In this document: positions 46,074 through 56,657 of the stretch, one piece after another
Layout of the letters: each line of letters begins with the position of its first letter
Position numbering within the stretch: the stretch's first letter is position 1
DNA from: Flaveria trinervia
Lineage: Eukaryota > Streptophyta > Magnoliopsida > Asterales > Asteraceae
Length of the DNA stretch: 64,000 nt
Reading direction: 5' to 3'
NCBI GenBank assembly: GCA_025506515.1
Contig: CM046443.1
Span: 45,091,761-45,155,760 of the forward strand
Translations under genes and position numbers: made by a program
Notes under the pieces: generated by a model
What the model was told of the DNA's origin: nothing
Database searches by the model: none
What the model saw: only the letters and a program-made list of their open reading frames with translations

Positions 46074-46092
46074 GACTCCCCCTCTATTTATA
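46074..46092 (-). promoter_or_regulatory. Putative internal TATA box and PPT-like run before S6 aORF
   Basis: TATAAATA on the minus strand (46085-46092) is followed at once by GAGGGGGAGT (46074-46083), which repeats the core of the element's polypurine tract. Immediately upstream is a CAGTCG motif array (46105-46345). Confidence 0.6.
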
Positions 46093-46104
46093 CTAACCCT
46101 AGAT

Positions 46105-46345
46105 TCAATCATGCGACTGAGCTCATACGACCTTTCAGTCGTGCGAGTGGGACTAAGTCGTGCGATTGGTTCAGTCGTCCTTCTTCAGTCGTCCGACTGG
46201 ATCTCAGTCGTGCGACTGACTCACTCGTCCACCCTTAAGCGTCCGACTGGGCCAATCGTATGGGCCATTCGGTTGGATGGTCCATTCGTATGAATGGCTT
46301 CCATTCGTATGATTGGTCCATACGTATGGTCCATTTGTGCGAATA
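46105..46345 (-). repeat. CAGTCGTGCGACTG array upstream of S6 internal TATA
   Basis: Around twelve TCAGTCGTGCGACTG-type units, several reading TCAGTCGTCCGACTGG, and CATTCGTATG units. The order array-TATA copies that of the LTR (41601-41835). Confidence 0.85.
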
Positions 46346-47934
46346 GGTCATACTTATTAAATTTTCTGCCAATTTGAATATTTAACTTTTAAAACCCCTT
46401 TAATTGTAGAAATTAACGTTATGAGCATTTGATCATCTCAGACATGATCATTTTGACTTGAAAACTTTTTGATCACCTCAGACGTGACTGTTTTAAACTT
46501 TTAAAACACATGTGGTCATCTCAGACATGACCCTTTTAGTGAGTTGATCCCTTACTGATTTTCCTGATGTAGTCCGACAAACAAACAAACTAAAACTACT
46601 AACTAAATTAGAAAATCAAACTAAAGAATAAAAATAAGAATTGTTTTTGCTTTTTGTGAGAGATAAGTCATGAGATGGAAATCTACTGAATTGGTTCCGG
46701 AATAGACAGCTTCAACTTAGATTGACCATACCTGGACCAATTCAATTTTGGAATCATACAGGCAAGTCAAATCATTTTGGACTTGTTATCAAAATCTTTT
46801 GATGCTCAATTCTTGGTGTTTATCCAGAGTCGTTAGCAACTTTAGGAAATCATACTAGAAATCTAGATTACCACATTGATTTGAACTTTCAAGAATTGCA
46901 GCCACAATGATTGTCAATATGTTTGTCCACTTAAATCCATACACAGACTTTTGACACAAACTGGTGATTGTTTTAGGTTTAATTATTTCAACTAACATTT
47001 GTGGATCCCACACTTATATGGTAATCAACATTCCTCAGGAGCTTTTGAGCGGTCTACGGGTATTATTACAAGGAGAGACTATTCTTAGAGCTTCCAAAGA
47101 GAAGCCAGTCCTCAGGTCAGTGCCATCGCACAGCAGAGAGGCGGCAAACAACAATGAATTCTAGAATATCTAGGTTATGCTTATCCTCAGGTCAGTGCCA
47201 TCACACAGCAGAGAGGCACACAACCTATCTCCTTGTTAGAGCAGCTTAATATTATTTTGCACAAAATGCACCAACAACATAAGTCATTAGCTTTATAGCA
47301 TTTGTTTTTCATTTTTTTTTGCTTTGCTCTATTTATGGTCATCCGCACACATTTGTGGTGTTTACATGCTCATTTCCCCTAATTGAATATTGTTGACTGT
47401 GTTAACAGTGATAAGATGGAAGCCCACAGTCAGTTGAACAACTTAGTTTGATCTTGAAATCACCAGTCAAGTCTAATCATCTATTGTGTTCAATCTACCG
47501 ACATATCATTTGTGGTCTAGCAACCTCTAGGTCTACTCTCGTTGTGTTGCCTTAGGAGTTACCAATTTTTCTATCATCTTCCCTTTTATATTGCTTAGAC
47601 TACACAGACTTATACTTTGAGTCTTTGCATCTTTTCTAAATTTAAATTTTATAGTCCCTCTTGATTTGTTCCTGTATACTATCATTTTCCAAAGGGTTTG
47701 AATCGGTATCACAGTTACGGTCTATCTTATATTAGCTATCCACTCCTTCTCCCTCGTTTTTTTTGTTTAAATGTTACTTGCTGACAAATTCTCCCCCTAA
47801 AATACTAAAATCATAACTGATTTAATTATATTAGGATTTTAATAAACAGCAAAATAACATGAGTTTAAATTAAACAGACTAAAATAAACAAATAAAAAAA
47901 ATAAAAAAGAAAACTTTAACTAAACTACATTAGA
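46346..47934 (-). other. S6 RNase H-aORF spacer with duplications and internal polypurine tract
   Basis: No credible ORF. A 33-bp block starting CCTCAGGTCAGTGCCATC is at 47110-47142 and 47185-47217 with one mismatch. GTGATCATCTCAGACATGA-type units repeat at 46431-46535. TTTTAGGGGGAGA (minus, about 47790-47802) is an internal polypurine-like tract just after RNase H. Confidence 0.65.
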
Positions 47935-49600
47935 CTACACATTATCATCATCAGGAATAACCTCACTTTTCTTTTTAACGCCGTTGACCTCTAGCAAATA
48001 TTGAAAACGTGGTTTATCAAAGGCTTTAGTATAGAGGTCAGCGCGTTGAAAATCAGTATTAATTTTTACCACATCAATTAAGTTATTTTCAAAATAGTCT
48101 CTTATGAAATGGTATTTAATACCGATATGTTTGGTCTTAGGATGTTGGACCGGATTTTTAGTTATTGCAATTGCAGCAAAGTTATCAACACAAATAGGAG
48201 TACAGGAGAACTTTAAACCGTAATCCCGCATTTGCTGTTGAATCCAGATGATTTGTGAACAGCAACTTGCAGCAGCAACATATTCGGCTTCACAGTTGAC
48301 AATGCAACCGATGTCTGCTTCTTACACTGCCAAGTAACTAGTCTTTCCCAAAGAATTGACACCCTGCGGATGTAGACTTGTAGTTCATCTTGCAGCCTCC
48401 ATAATCCGAGTCACTATACGCCGTGAGCTCAAAGTCATCATCATGAGGATACCACAACCCAAGTGTGGGTGTACCCTTCAGATAACGAAAAATCCTTTTG
48501 ACCCCGATCAGGTGGTTGACCTTAGGCTTAGCCTGATATCTAGAACATAAACATGTAGCATACATGATATCAGGTCTTGAGGCAGTGAGATACATGAGGG
48601 ATCCAATCATTCCTCGGTACATCGTGGCATCTACAAGATCTCCATTTTCATCAGGTGCTATGTCGTGATTCATAGCAAGTGGAGTCCCAGCAGCAAATGC
48701 ATTCTCCATGTCAAAACGACTGAGAATGTCTCCTACATACTTGGTCTGATGTAAAAAGATCCCATTTGGTGTCTGATCCACCTGTAACTCGAGAAAGAAC
48801 TTCATCTCCCCTATAGCACTCATCTCAAACTTTCTTCTTCATAACTGCTTCAAACACTTACGTAACTCTTCGTTCTTTGAACTGAAGATTATGTCATCAA
48901 CATAGATCTGTACGAGCAGTAGGTGCCATCTTTTCTTTAATGAACAGCATGCAGTCAATGACTCCCCTGCGAAAGCCGTGTTTCACAAGATGAGTCGAGA
49001 GTTTCTCATACGAAGCTCTTGGAGCTTGATGAAGCCCGTATAAAGCCTTGTCGAGCTTGTAGACTCTATCCCGATGTTAACGATCTTCAAATCCCTCGAG
49101 TTGACTGACATAGACTGTTTCTCTGATTTCCCCATGAAGGAATGCACTCTTCACATCTAATTGATAGACTTTAATCTTCATGTACGATGCATAGGCAAGG
49201 AAGATACGAATGGCTTCCATCCTTGCCACGGGTGTAAACACCTCATTGTAGTCAATTCCCTCGACTTGGCGAAAACCCTGAACCACCAATCGAGCTTTGT
49301 TCCTGATAATGACCCCTTGGTCATCCTTCTTGCATTTCAAGACCCATTTGGTGCCAATGACTTTAGCACCTTTAGGTCTATCAACCAGAGTCCATACGCC
49401 TAACTTCTTGAACTGAAGAAGTTCTTCTTGCATGGCACTCACCCACGACTCATCATTTAGTGCATCACTTACATATTTTGGGTCAAACTGCGAGACAAAA
49501 CACCGATAAGCACCATCATGAATGTAACCCTTCTCCATAACCGAGGCGTAGTCAGCTGAATAAAGCTGATTTCGGGTTTGTACTCCTGATCTGACATCCC
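47935..49600 (-). pseudogene. S6 reverse transcriptase and RNase H
   Basis: RT: ALNDESWVSAMQEELLQFKK, IGTKWVLKCKK, ARLVVQGFRQVEGIDYN, QLDVKSAFLHG (about 49190), a decayed YGLHQAPRA region, a YVDD region near 48900, and MSAIGEMKFF. RNase H: SDSDYGGCK (about 48420), break near 48330-48290, VDNFAAIAITKNPVQHPKTKHIGIKYHFIRD, stop at 47935. It is nearly collinear with S1 14960-16258. Breaks fall near 49080, 48940, 48830 and 48300. Confidence 0.88.
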
Positions 49601-50900
49601 CAATGACATTTTCTAGGGGATGATAGACGTTTAATCATGATCCTGGAGTAGTGGGAACAGCTACCTCAGAGCCAAGATTATGAACATTTGGTTCTGCATC
49701 TGAGGTAGTTGGAGTTTGAGGTTCCGTAGTCGAAGGTGCATCACTTGTAGATGCTTGTGGACTTTCAGGAACTGGAACCTATTCCTCCTGACTGTTCTGG
49801 TCATCTTCTTCAGCTTCATCTCCAGAGGAGGAGTCACTGTCATCGACTACTTCCCCTGACTGAATAGATGATTCTCCCTGTGAGCTAGATGGTGTATTTA
49901 AGATATCATACATCATTCTAGTAGCTAACTTGTCATCCGAGGGAGAGAGAGGGATGTTGAAGGACTTGAAGAATCCATCATAGTCGAAAAAGTAGGCGGG
50001 TCCTTTGCCAGTAGGTGGTGTGGTATATCTCTGAACGTCAACATTACACCACACTTCTACTAGACCCGTTGAGTTGTTGTAAACTCGCTTGTTCGGTATG
50101 TTGTATCCTAGAAAGATTCCTTCATCTGCCTTCTCGCTGAATTTACCTTCTTATGTCTTCTTCAGAAGTGTGCACGGCGCGCCAAATGGTTTGAGATACT
50201 CCAAATTCGGTTTGCGTCTTTGTAGTAGCTCGTAACATGTCTTTCCGTGGCGCTTGACTATCTGGTCTCGATTCAGTGTATAACATGCATTCGCCACTGC
50301 CTCATTCCAGAATTGGATAGGAAGTTTCGAGTCTGCCAACATAGTCCGTGCCGTCTCTATCAAGCTTCTGTTCTTTCTCTCAGCAACGCCATTCATGTGA
50401 GGCGTGTAGGCAGAAGTGAATTGATGCACAATTCCCTTTTCCTTGCAGTATGCCTCCATCCACTGGTTCTTGAATTCTGTTCCGTTGTCTGAGCGTACTT
50501 GTCTAACCTTCAGCTTGTAGAGAGATTCCAGTGTGGTTACCAACTCCTTGAATGACTCAAATGTTTCTAATTTGGTTTTCAGAAACATTACCCAAGTGAA
50601 CCTTGAGTAGTCATCAGTGACCACAAAACAATACAAGTCGCCTGCAATGCTCTTTGTACTGACTGGACCAAACAGATCCATGTGAAGAAGTTCAAGAGGA
50701 AGTTCTATTGAATGAACTTTCTTTTCCGTATGGGACTTCTTTGTCTGTTTGCCTTTCTTGCAAGCTACACAAAAGTCAGGAAGCTGGAAGTTCTTGACAT
50801 TAACTCCTCTCACCAGATCCTTCTGAATCAAGTGATTCATCTTCCTTTGACTAATGTGTCCCGTTCTCCTATGCCAGGAGATGGAATCCTTCTCAGTAGC
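49601..50900 (-). pseudogene. S6 integrase and linker
   Basis: One open frame (51038-50151) carries ELLHMDLFGPVSTKS (first D), VRSDNGTEFKNQWMEAYC (second D), GVAERKNRSLIETARTML (Glu) and FWNEAVANACY. After a stop near 50150 come FLGYN and a Ser/Asp-rich linker (50050-49620). The DDE triad is complete. Confidence 0.88.
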
Positions 50901-51317
50901 TTTAGATAGAAAACACTGAACCTCATGATCCGTTGTAGAAGCTGTTGACAGATCCAAAACATAAAGGTCTTTAGATCTTGATGCAGTCATCAGAACTTGG
51001 TCCTCCGGATCACGTAGTCTTTCTTTAGCACGTAACATTTCTTGTTGTCGAAGATGACTTTAAATCCCTTATCATATTTGGGAAACAGAAAGTAAGTTAT
51101 TTTGTAGTTGTTGAATGTAGTTCACCTTATCAAACTTAACTTTCTGATTCCCTACTTCTCCCTGTGCTGTGATATAGCCTCCCTTGTTTCCAGCAAACGA
51201 AACATGCCCTCCTTTTATTTGCTTGACGTTTGATAAAAGGGCCCTGTTTCCTGTCATGTGCCTGGATGCTCCGCTGTCTATAATCCACGTGTTAGTTTCA
51301 GCACTGTATCGAACACC
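50901..51317 (-). pseudogene. S6 protease and pre-integrase region
   Basis: IIDSGASRHMTGNRALLSNV (about 51285-51226) is the active site, with the flap and LLSVSQI block to 51072. A short break follows, then a new frame with SWHRRTGHISQRKMNHL and CVACKKGKQTKKSH of the pre-integrase zinc region (about 50885-50740). It opens at the acceptor-like CAG (51318-51320). Confidence 0.87.
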
Positions 51318-51342
51318 CTGCACATACAAAGTAAAGGATTAG
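51318..51342 (-). promoter_or_regulatory. Splice-acceptor-like block at gag/protease boundary of S6
   Basis: CTAAT (overlapping gag stop TAA at 51339-51341), CCTTTACTTTGTATGTG and CAG (51318-51320) on the minus strand. PR codons follow in phase 0. Confidence 0.5.
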
Positions 51343-52313
51343 TCTGGGTTTGGAACCCAAGCCTTTACTCGCTTGGGTTTCCAGAGGCATCACACATCAT
51401 AAATTCCACCCATTGACCCTTAGAGGATGAGGGTAGCTCAGGTTCCTTCTAGTCATCATTATCAGACACAGAGGATGTCTTCTCCTTCCATAATCCAGAT
51501 TTGTGCAAGGCCTATTTGTGATAAACAGTCGACTGACTTACACGTTGAATTTTAGGTTCACTAGTTCTTCTAGGTGGAGTCAGAGAATTCCTCTTAGAAG
51601 ACCTAGGCTTTGAAACCTGAGGTTCAATCTTCTTCCTAGGGGTCTGATAGAAATGACAATAGGAGGCAATGTGTCCATATTCACCACAGTTGTAGCACGA
51701 CCTGCTATCAACTTTATGATTAAGTTTCTTTGTGGAGAAGTGTGTGACACTCTAGTAACATCACTCACTCTAGGTTTTGACTCTGGTTCTTTAGATGTTT
51801 TCTCTGGTTTAACAAAGTTAAGTGTTTTAACCTGTTTAACATCTTTTTCTTTTTGGTTAATTGGTTTTTGACTTGAAATATGTGAAAGATTAACCTTAGA
51901 AGTCTTTTTACGTTCTGATTTGACTCTGTTTGACCCTGACTTTAAGTTAACCTTTTCAAATTCCTTTTCTAGATTAACACAAGGCAATTTACCCTTTGCC
52001 TTTGAAGTGGCCTCCTTTTGTTTGTGTCCAGAGTCAATAGATGAACATAAGGAATCTGGATCACTAACAAGAGGAGTAGACACAAATTGTTTCCAGCTCT
52101 CACCGGTGTACTATATCCAATCTTGATGGCTTCCCACAGATTCGGATCCACTCCATTGAGGTAGATCTCAAAACGTTGTTTCCAGTGGGGAAACTCATCT
52201 AACGTCAAGAGCTTTGGTGGTTTATTATGATTACCCACCTCACTCTCAAGCAACAGCAGGTTCTGTATCCTAGAGTCCTTCCCAGCAATAAAGGCTGACA
52301 TTTGATCTTCCAT
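51339..52313 (-). pseudogene. S6 gag with internal capsid deletion
   Basis: Start ATG 52313. Residues 1-75 contain PPKLLTLDEFPHWKQRFEIYL and NLWEAIKIGYSTPV, the usual N-terminal start of copia gag. Near 52090 the sequence jumps to STPLVSDPDS, which in S1 lies well downstream (about 177). The central capsid region and coiled coil are therefore missing. The Lys-rich part, zinc knuckle CYNCGEYGHIASYC (about 51698-51657) and KAWVPNPD tail remain. Total about 325 codons, against roughly 950 for S2. Confidence 0.8.
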
Positions 52314-52789
52314 GGCGAATAACTTTAAGTCTAATAAAACAAATTGTCACTGGTGCGATGAAGGATGCGAATGGTCTAGTCGTGCGTATGAATTCTACGA
52401 CTGGTTCAATCGTGTGGCTGAACTAAGCGATTGGCTCAGTCGTGCGAATGAATCTGATGCGTATCAGCAATGCGAACGAACGGTTCAATCGTACGAATGG
52501 AGATGCGACTAGGTCCAATCGTGCGTCTGCACTATGCGAATGAAGTCCAGTCGTGCGAATAGACTCTCGTGCGACTGAAGCTGCTATTTTGCGAAATTTT
52601 CTAGGTTAAACGTGTTTCAGCCGTAAAAATTCGAATTTTCGCAAGGTTTAATCGCCTAAGTCTGTAGAAACCAAACTTTGATGAGCAGGGAACGTCCAAG
52701 ATCACTTTTGACACCAAAAATTTCGTTTTAATGCAAAAACACAAATTTTTTATCAATCTTGATTGAATCACACGTAATCAAGAGCCAAA
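52314..52789 (-). repeat. S6 5' leader with CAGTCGTGCG motifs
   Basis: Between the primer site and gag ATG. Bases 52350-52580 hold about ten TCGTGCGACTG / CAATCGTGCG-type motifs like those in U3 and the aORF upstream region. The rest (52581-52789) is unremarkable. Confidence 0.75.
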
Positions 52790-52801
52790 GCTCTGATACC
52801 A
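52790..52801 (-). other. Primer binding site of S6 (initiator tRNA-Met)
   Basis: TGGTATCAGAGC on the minus strand, two bases from the 5' LTR. Confidence 0.93.
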
Positions 52802-52803
52802 CT

Positions 52804-53539
52804 TGTTAGGACCTGGTATTTCAACGAAATACCTAGTGATTAGCGTGTAAACCAGATCAAATAGTGCGGAATCCTATTTGATTGGTGATCCAATCAGTGA
52901 GAACACACGAAGAATCAATCAAGAATTGAATCTAACGTTAGAAGTCAATTGGGAATCGATCTAATGTGTTCTGTGAACTTGGAGAAACGAATTGGGAGGC
53001 TTCTGGACGGCTAGGGTACGTCTGGAATTGTAATTAAAGAATCCTCTACTTTTTCCACGAATTGGGTTGTATTTATAGGTTAGTATTGTTCATTCGTGCG
53101 ACTGAACCATTAGTATGGTTCAGTCATGCGATTGAACCATGCGGTTGATTCATCCGCACGACTGAGTGTTCAGTCGTGCGACTTAGCCAATCTTATGTTA
53201 CAATCATACGACTGATCCAGTCTCCTGGTTCAGTCGTGTGACTGAGTCATTCGTATGAAGTTATTCATGCGTATGGTCCATTCGCATGGGCCATTAGCAT
53301 GAGAACTTCATTTTGTTAAGTTTGAATGTATTATTAATTAATATAACATTATGTGTAACAATTTAAACAACCACAAACCTAATTAACCATTCAACGTCGA
53401 CTCATTAATGAAATATTAAACATTATAAATAACAAACAAACAATATCATTTCATTAATCATTCCAAGCATTACCTCAGAATCAGACAAACAAGATCTATT
53501 ACATTCATATCATGATCTAGCGACATACATCTATCAACA
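52804..53539 (-). repeat. S6 5' LTR (736 bp)
   Basis: It pairs with 41337-42071. TATAAATA (minus) is at 53070-53077, with the CAGTCG palindrome cluster at about 53090-53300. Confidence 0.95.
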
Positions 53540-54340
53540 AAGAACATGAACAAATTGATGAACAATGACTTAGTCATTGGATTGCTAAAGAAAGAGTTTT
53601 ATCGTTCAAACCATTGTCCTTCATGTTATAAAGGAAAACAACATAGAGTGTCACATAAATCCAAAATTATCACACCACTCAAATTGCTTCACATGGATCT
53701 GTTTGGTCCAACCAATGTGATGAGCATTAGTAAAAGGCAATATTGTTTAGTGGTAGTGAATGATTTCTCTAGATTCAAATGGGTATTTTTACTAAAACAA
53801 AAGACTGAAACATCAGAAACATTAATGGACTTTGTCATCAAGATTGAGAATCAACTTTATTTAAAAGTTCAAATTTTCAGGAATGACAATGGGACTGAAT
53901 TGTTAATACTAACTTAGATTCTTTTTGCTGGAATAAAGGCATTGCAAGGCAATTCAGTGCACCAAGAACTCCACACCAGAATGGAGTTGCTGAAAGAAGA
54001 AACATAACTCTTATTGAAGCAGCAAGAACAATACTAGCTTATTCACAATTGCCTATCACCTTTTGGGCTGAAGCAGTGAACACAACATGCAATGTTTAAA
54101 ATAGGACATTAATTGTCAAAGAACATAATAAAACACCTTATGAGCTTTTACTTAAAAGAAAACCATACATAGGATATCTTAGAGCTTTGGGTGTCATGTA
54201 TCTATTTTAAACACAAAAGAACAACTGGGAAAATTTTCATAAAAAGCCTATGATGGTTTCTTTGTTAGATATTCTTCAGCATCTAAATCATATAGGATTT
54301 ACATTCCACAACATAACACTATGGAAGAAACTCCTAATCT
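53540..54340 (+). pseudogene. S5 pre-integrase end and integrase
   Basis: It resumes after the right TSD copy (53540-53544): NMNKLMNNDLVIGL, CPSCYKGKQHRVSH (zinc Cys pair), LLHMDLFGPTNVMS (first D), FRNDNGTE (second D), then after a TAG NGVAERRNITLIEAARTI (Glu, about 53980) and FWAEAVNTTCNV. A frame break near 53917 and several stops follow. Confidence 0.86.
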
Positions 54341-55140
54341 GTCATTTAATGAATCCTTATTTCCTAAATCTGTAAAAGGATCATCATGGTTGTTTGATAT
54401 AGATGCACTAACAGACTCATTTAACTTTGGTTATTTGAATAATGCAGGATCTAATGATACATGTTATCCATTTGTCCCACAAATATGAATGAAGTGTCAT
54501 TGTCTGTTGATCCTCTAAGAATACAAACATCAAGTATCATGAAACAAGGAACAACCAATAATAAAAATAATGCTACACAAGTTCAGCAAAATGAATCTAC
54601 ATCCTCAGATGGGAACACTTCATCAGCAACTGCTGACTATGCATCAGCAATGAGCATCCTACATCTAGATATATGAATAATGCCTCAACAGCTATTCCAT
54701 CCTCTCAACCAGATACTTCACACATTGGAGATGATCTAGTGCATACCAAAGATTTAATGTCAGCAAATCAACATATACCATCTATAGATGTTCATGTAAC
54801 TCCTACGAAAGCACAAAATACTTCCGGAGAAGTTCGTGCGAAAGATATTGAGAATGCACCTGATGTCCAAACTCATGAAGAAGTTCTCTCCACTTCCAAT
54901 AATGAACATTAGGAACACTTTGATTATTTCCTAAATCCATCAACTGGGTTGGATCCATCTGCATCAATAGATATGACTAACTATGAATCATCTATTCCAG
55001 TTGAATCTACTCCAACAACAAGAATTCATAAGACTCATCCAATAAACAACATCATAGGTAATCTTAATGAAAGAACCACAAAAAGCCAAGGGGAGCTGTA
55101 AACATCTGCCTTTTCTCTTGTTTTCTTTCACAAGTTATTC
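54341..55140 (+). pseudogene. S5 integrase-RT linker
   Basis: Ser/Thr/Asn-rich low-complexity coding remnants (54461-54912) connect integrase to RT. No catalytic motif. The usual variable linker of copia pol. Confidence 0.6.
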
Positions 55141-56657
55141 CTCCAAACATCACAACTGCACTAAAAAAGAATAGCTAGATTGAAGCTATGCAAGAAGAGC
55201 TTCAATAATTCAGAAAGCATAAAGTCTAGAATCTAGTTGATTTAACTGAAGGTCAACATCCAATTGGAACAAGGTGGCTCTTCAAAAATAAACTAGATGA
55301 CAAAGGTATAATTATGAGAAACAAAGCAAGATTGATTGCACAAGGTTAGACTCAAGAAGAAGGGATAGACTATGATGAAGTTTTTGCACCAGTTGCAACA
55401 ATTGAAGCCATAAGAGTATTCCTAGCATATCATCATATAAGAAGTTCACTGTCTATCAATGGATGTCAAATGTGCTTTCTTATATGGGAAAACTGATGAA
55501 GTAGTCTATGTAGGTCAACCTCCTGGTTTTAAAGATCATGATTACCCACACAAGGTATACAAGCTTGACAAAGCTTTGTATGGTCTTCCTCGAGCACCAA
55601 GAAAGTGGTATGAAACATTATCATCTTTCTTTCTCAACATGGATATAAAAAAGGAACTATTAATCAGACTCTCTTTCTCAAACAAGAACATCAATATCTC
55701 TTGGTGGTTTAACTTTTTGTTGATGACATTATATTTGGATCAACTAATAAGAGATTATGTGTAAGCTTTGAAGAGTGGATGAAATCTGAGTTTCACATGA
55801 GTTCAATGGGAGAATTAACTTTCTTCCTTGGTCTAGAAGTTCATTAGAAGACGGATGGCATTTTCATCAATCGAGAGAAGTACATAGATCAAATATTGAA
55901 GAAGTACAACCTTGCTGAAACATCTTCATGCAAAACACCTACCTCAATAATTAATAAGATTGTACCTGATCCAACATGAAAATCTATTGATCAAAGATTG
56001 TATAGATCAATGATAGGATCACTTATATATTTAACTACCAGTAGACCTGACATTATGTTTGTTATGTGTATGTGCTAGGTACCAATCAGATCCAAAAGAG
56101 TCTCATATGAATGCTATGAAGAGAATTTTCAGATATCTCAAAGGGAAACTAGCACTTGGACTTTGGTATCCAAAGGATGGTGACTTCACTCTCTACTCAT
56201 ATTTAGATAGTGACTTTGGAGGATGCAACAACAACAGAAAACCCATAATTGGTGGATGTCAATTCATAGGACCAAGACTTGTTTCATGGCAGTGCAAAAA
56301 GCAAACAAATGCATCTGTATCCACAGCTGAGGTTAGTACATAGTTGCTTCAGCTGGTTGCTCTCAAGTCCTTTGGTTGCAAAACCAATTGCTTGATTATA
56401 GTTACAATTTCCTTCAAACTCCAATTTATATTTACAATTCAGCTACTATGTTTATTGCTGTTAATCTAGTGCAGCCTAGTAAAACAAAGCATATTGAAAT
56501 AAGATACCATTTTCTGAGAGATTGCTCATAAAAAGGTTTGATCAAGTTAGTAAAAGTGGATACAACAAATTAGATTGTTGATTTATTCATTAAAGCCTCT
56601 GATTAAGTTAGATTGAATTTTCTAATTGAGTCTCTGGGCATGATTAACTTAGATTAA
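55141..56657 (+). pseudogene. S5 reverse transcriptase and RNase H
   Basis: RT: EAMQEELQ, IGTRWLFKNK, ARLIAQG, then FAPVATIEAIRVFLAY, MDVKCAFLYGK (about 55460), YGLPRAPRKWYE and a decayed FVDDIIFGS region near 55715-55740, MSSMGEL. RNase H: YLDSDFGGC (about 56205), KKQTNASVSTAEV, then stop-rich sequence with a TKHIEIRYHFLRD block. It ends at 56655-56657. At least eight breaks. Confidence 0.86.

Larger units (their letters stand above)
41337..53539 (-). mobile_element. S6: complete Sirevirus-type copia retrotransposon with gag deletion
   Basis: 12.2 kb with LTRs of 735 and 736 bp, TSD AAGAA, a tRNA-Met primer site and a polypurine tract. By eye the LTRs differ by about 18 substitutions and 5 indels (about 2.4%). 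At the commonly used plant rate of 1.3e-8 per site per year this is roughly one million years. The aORF is largely open. Gag lacks its capsid core and pol has several frame breaks, so S6 probably moved using proteins from other copies, or the deletion came later. Confidence 0.94.
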
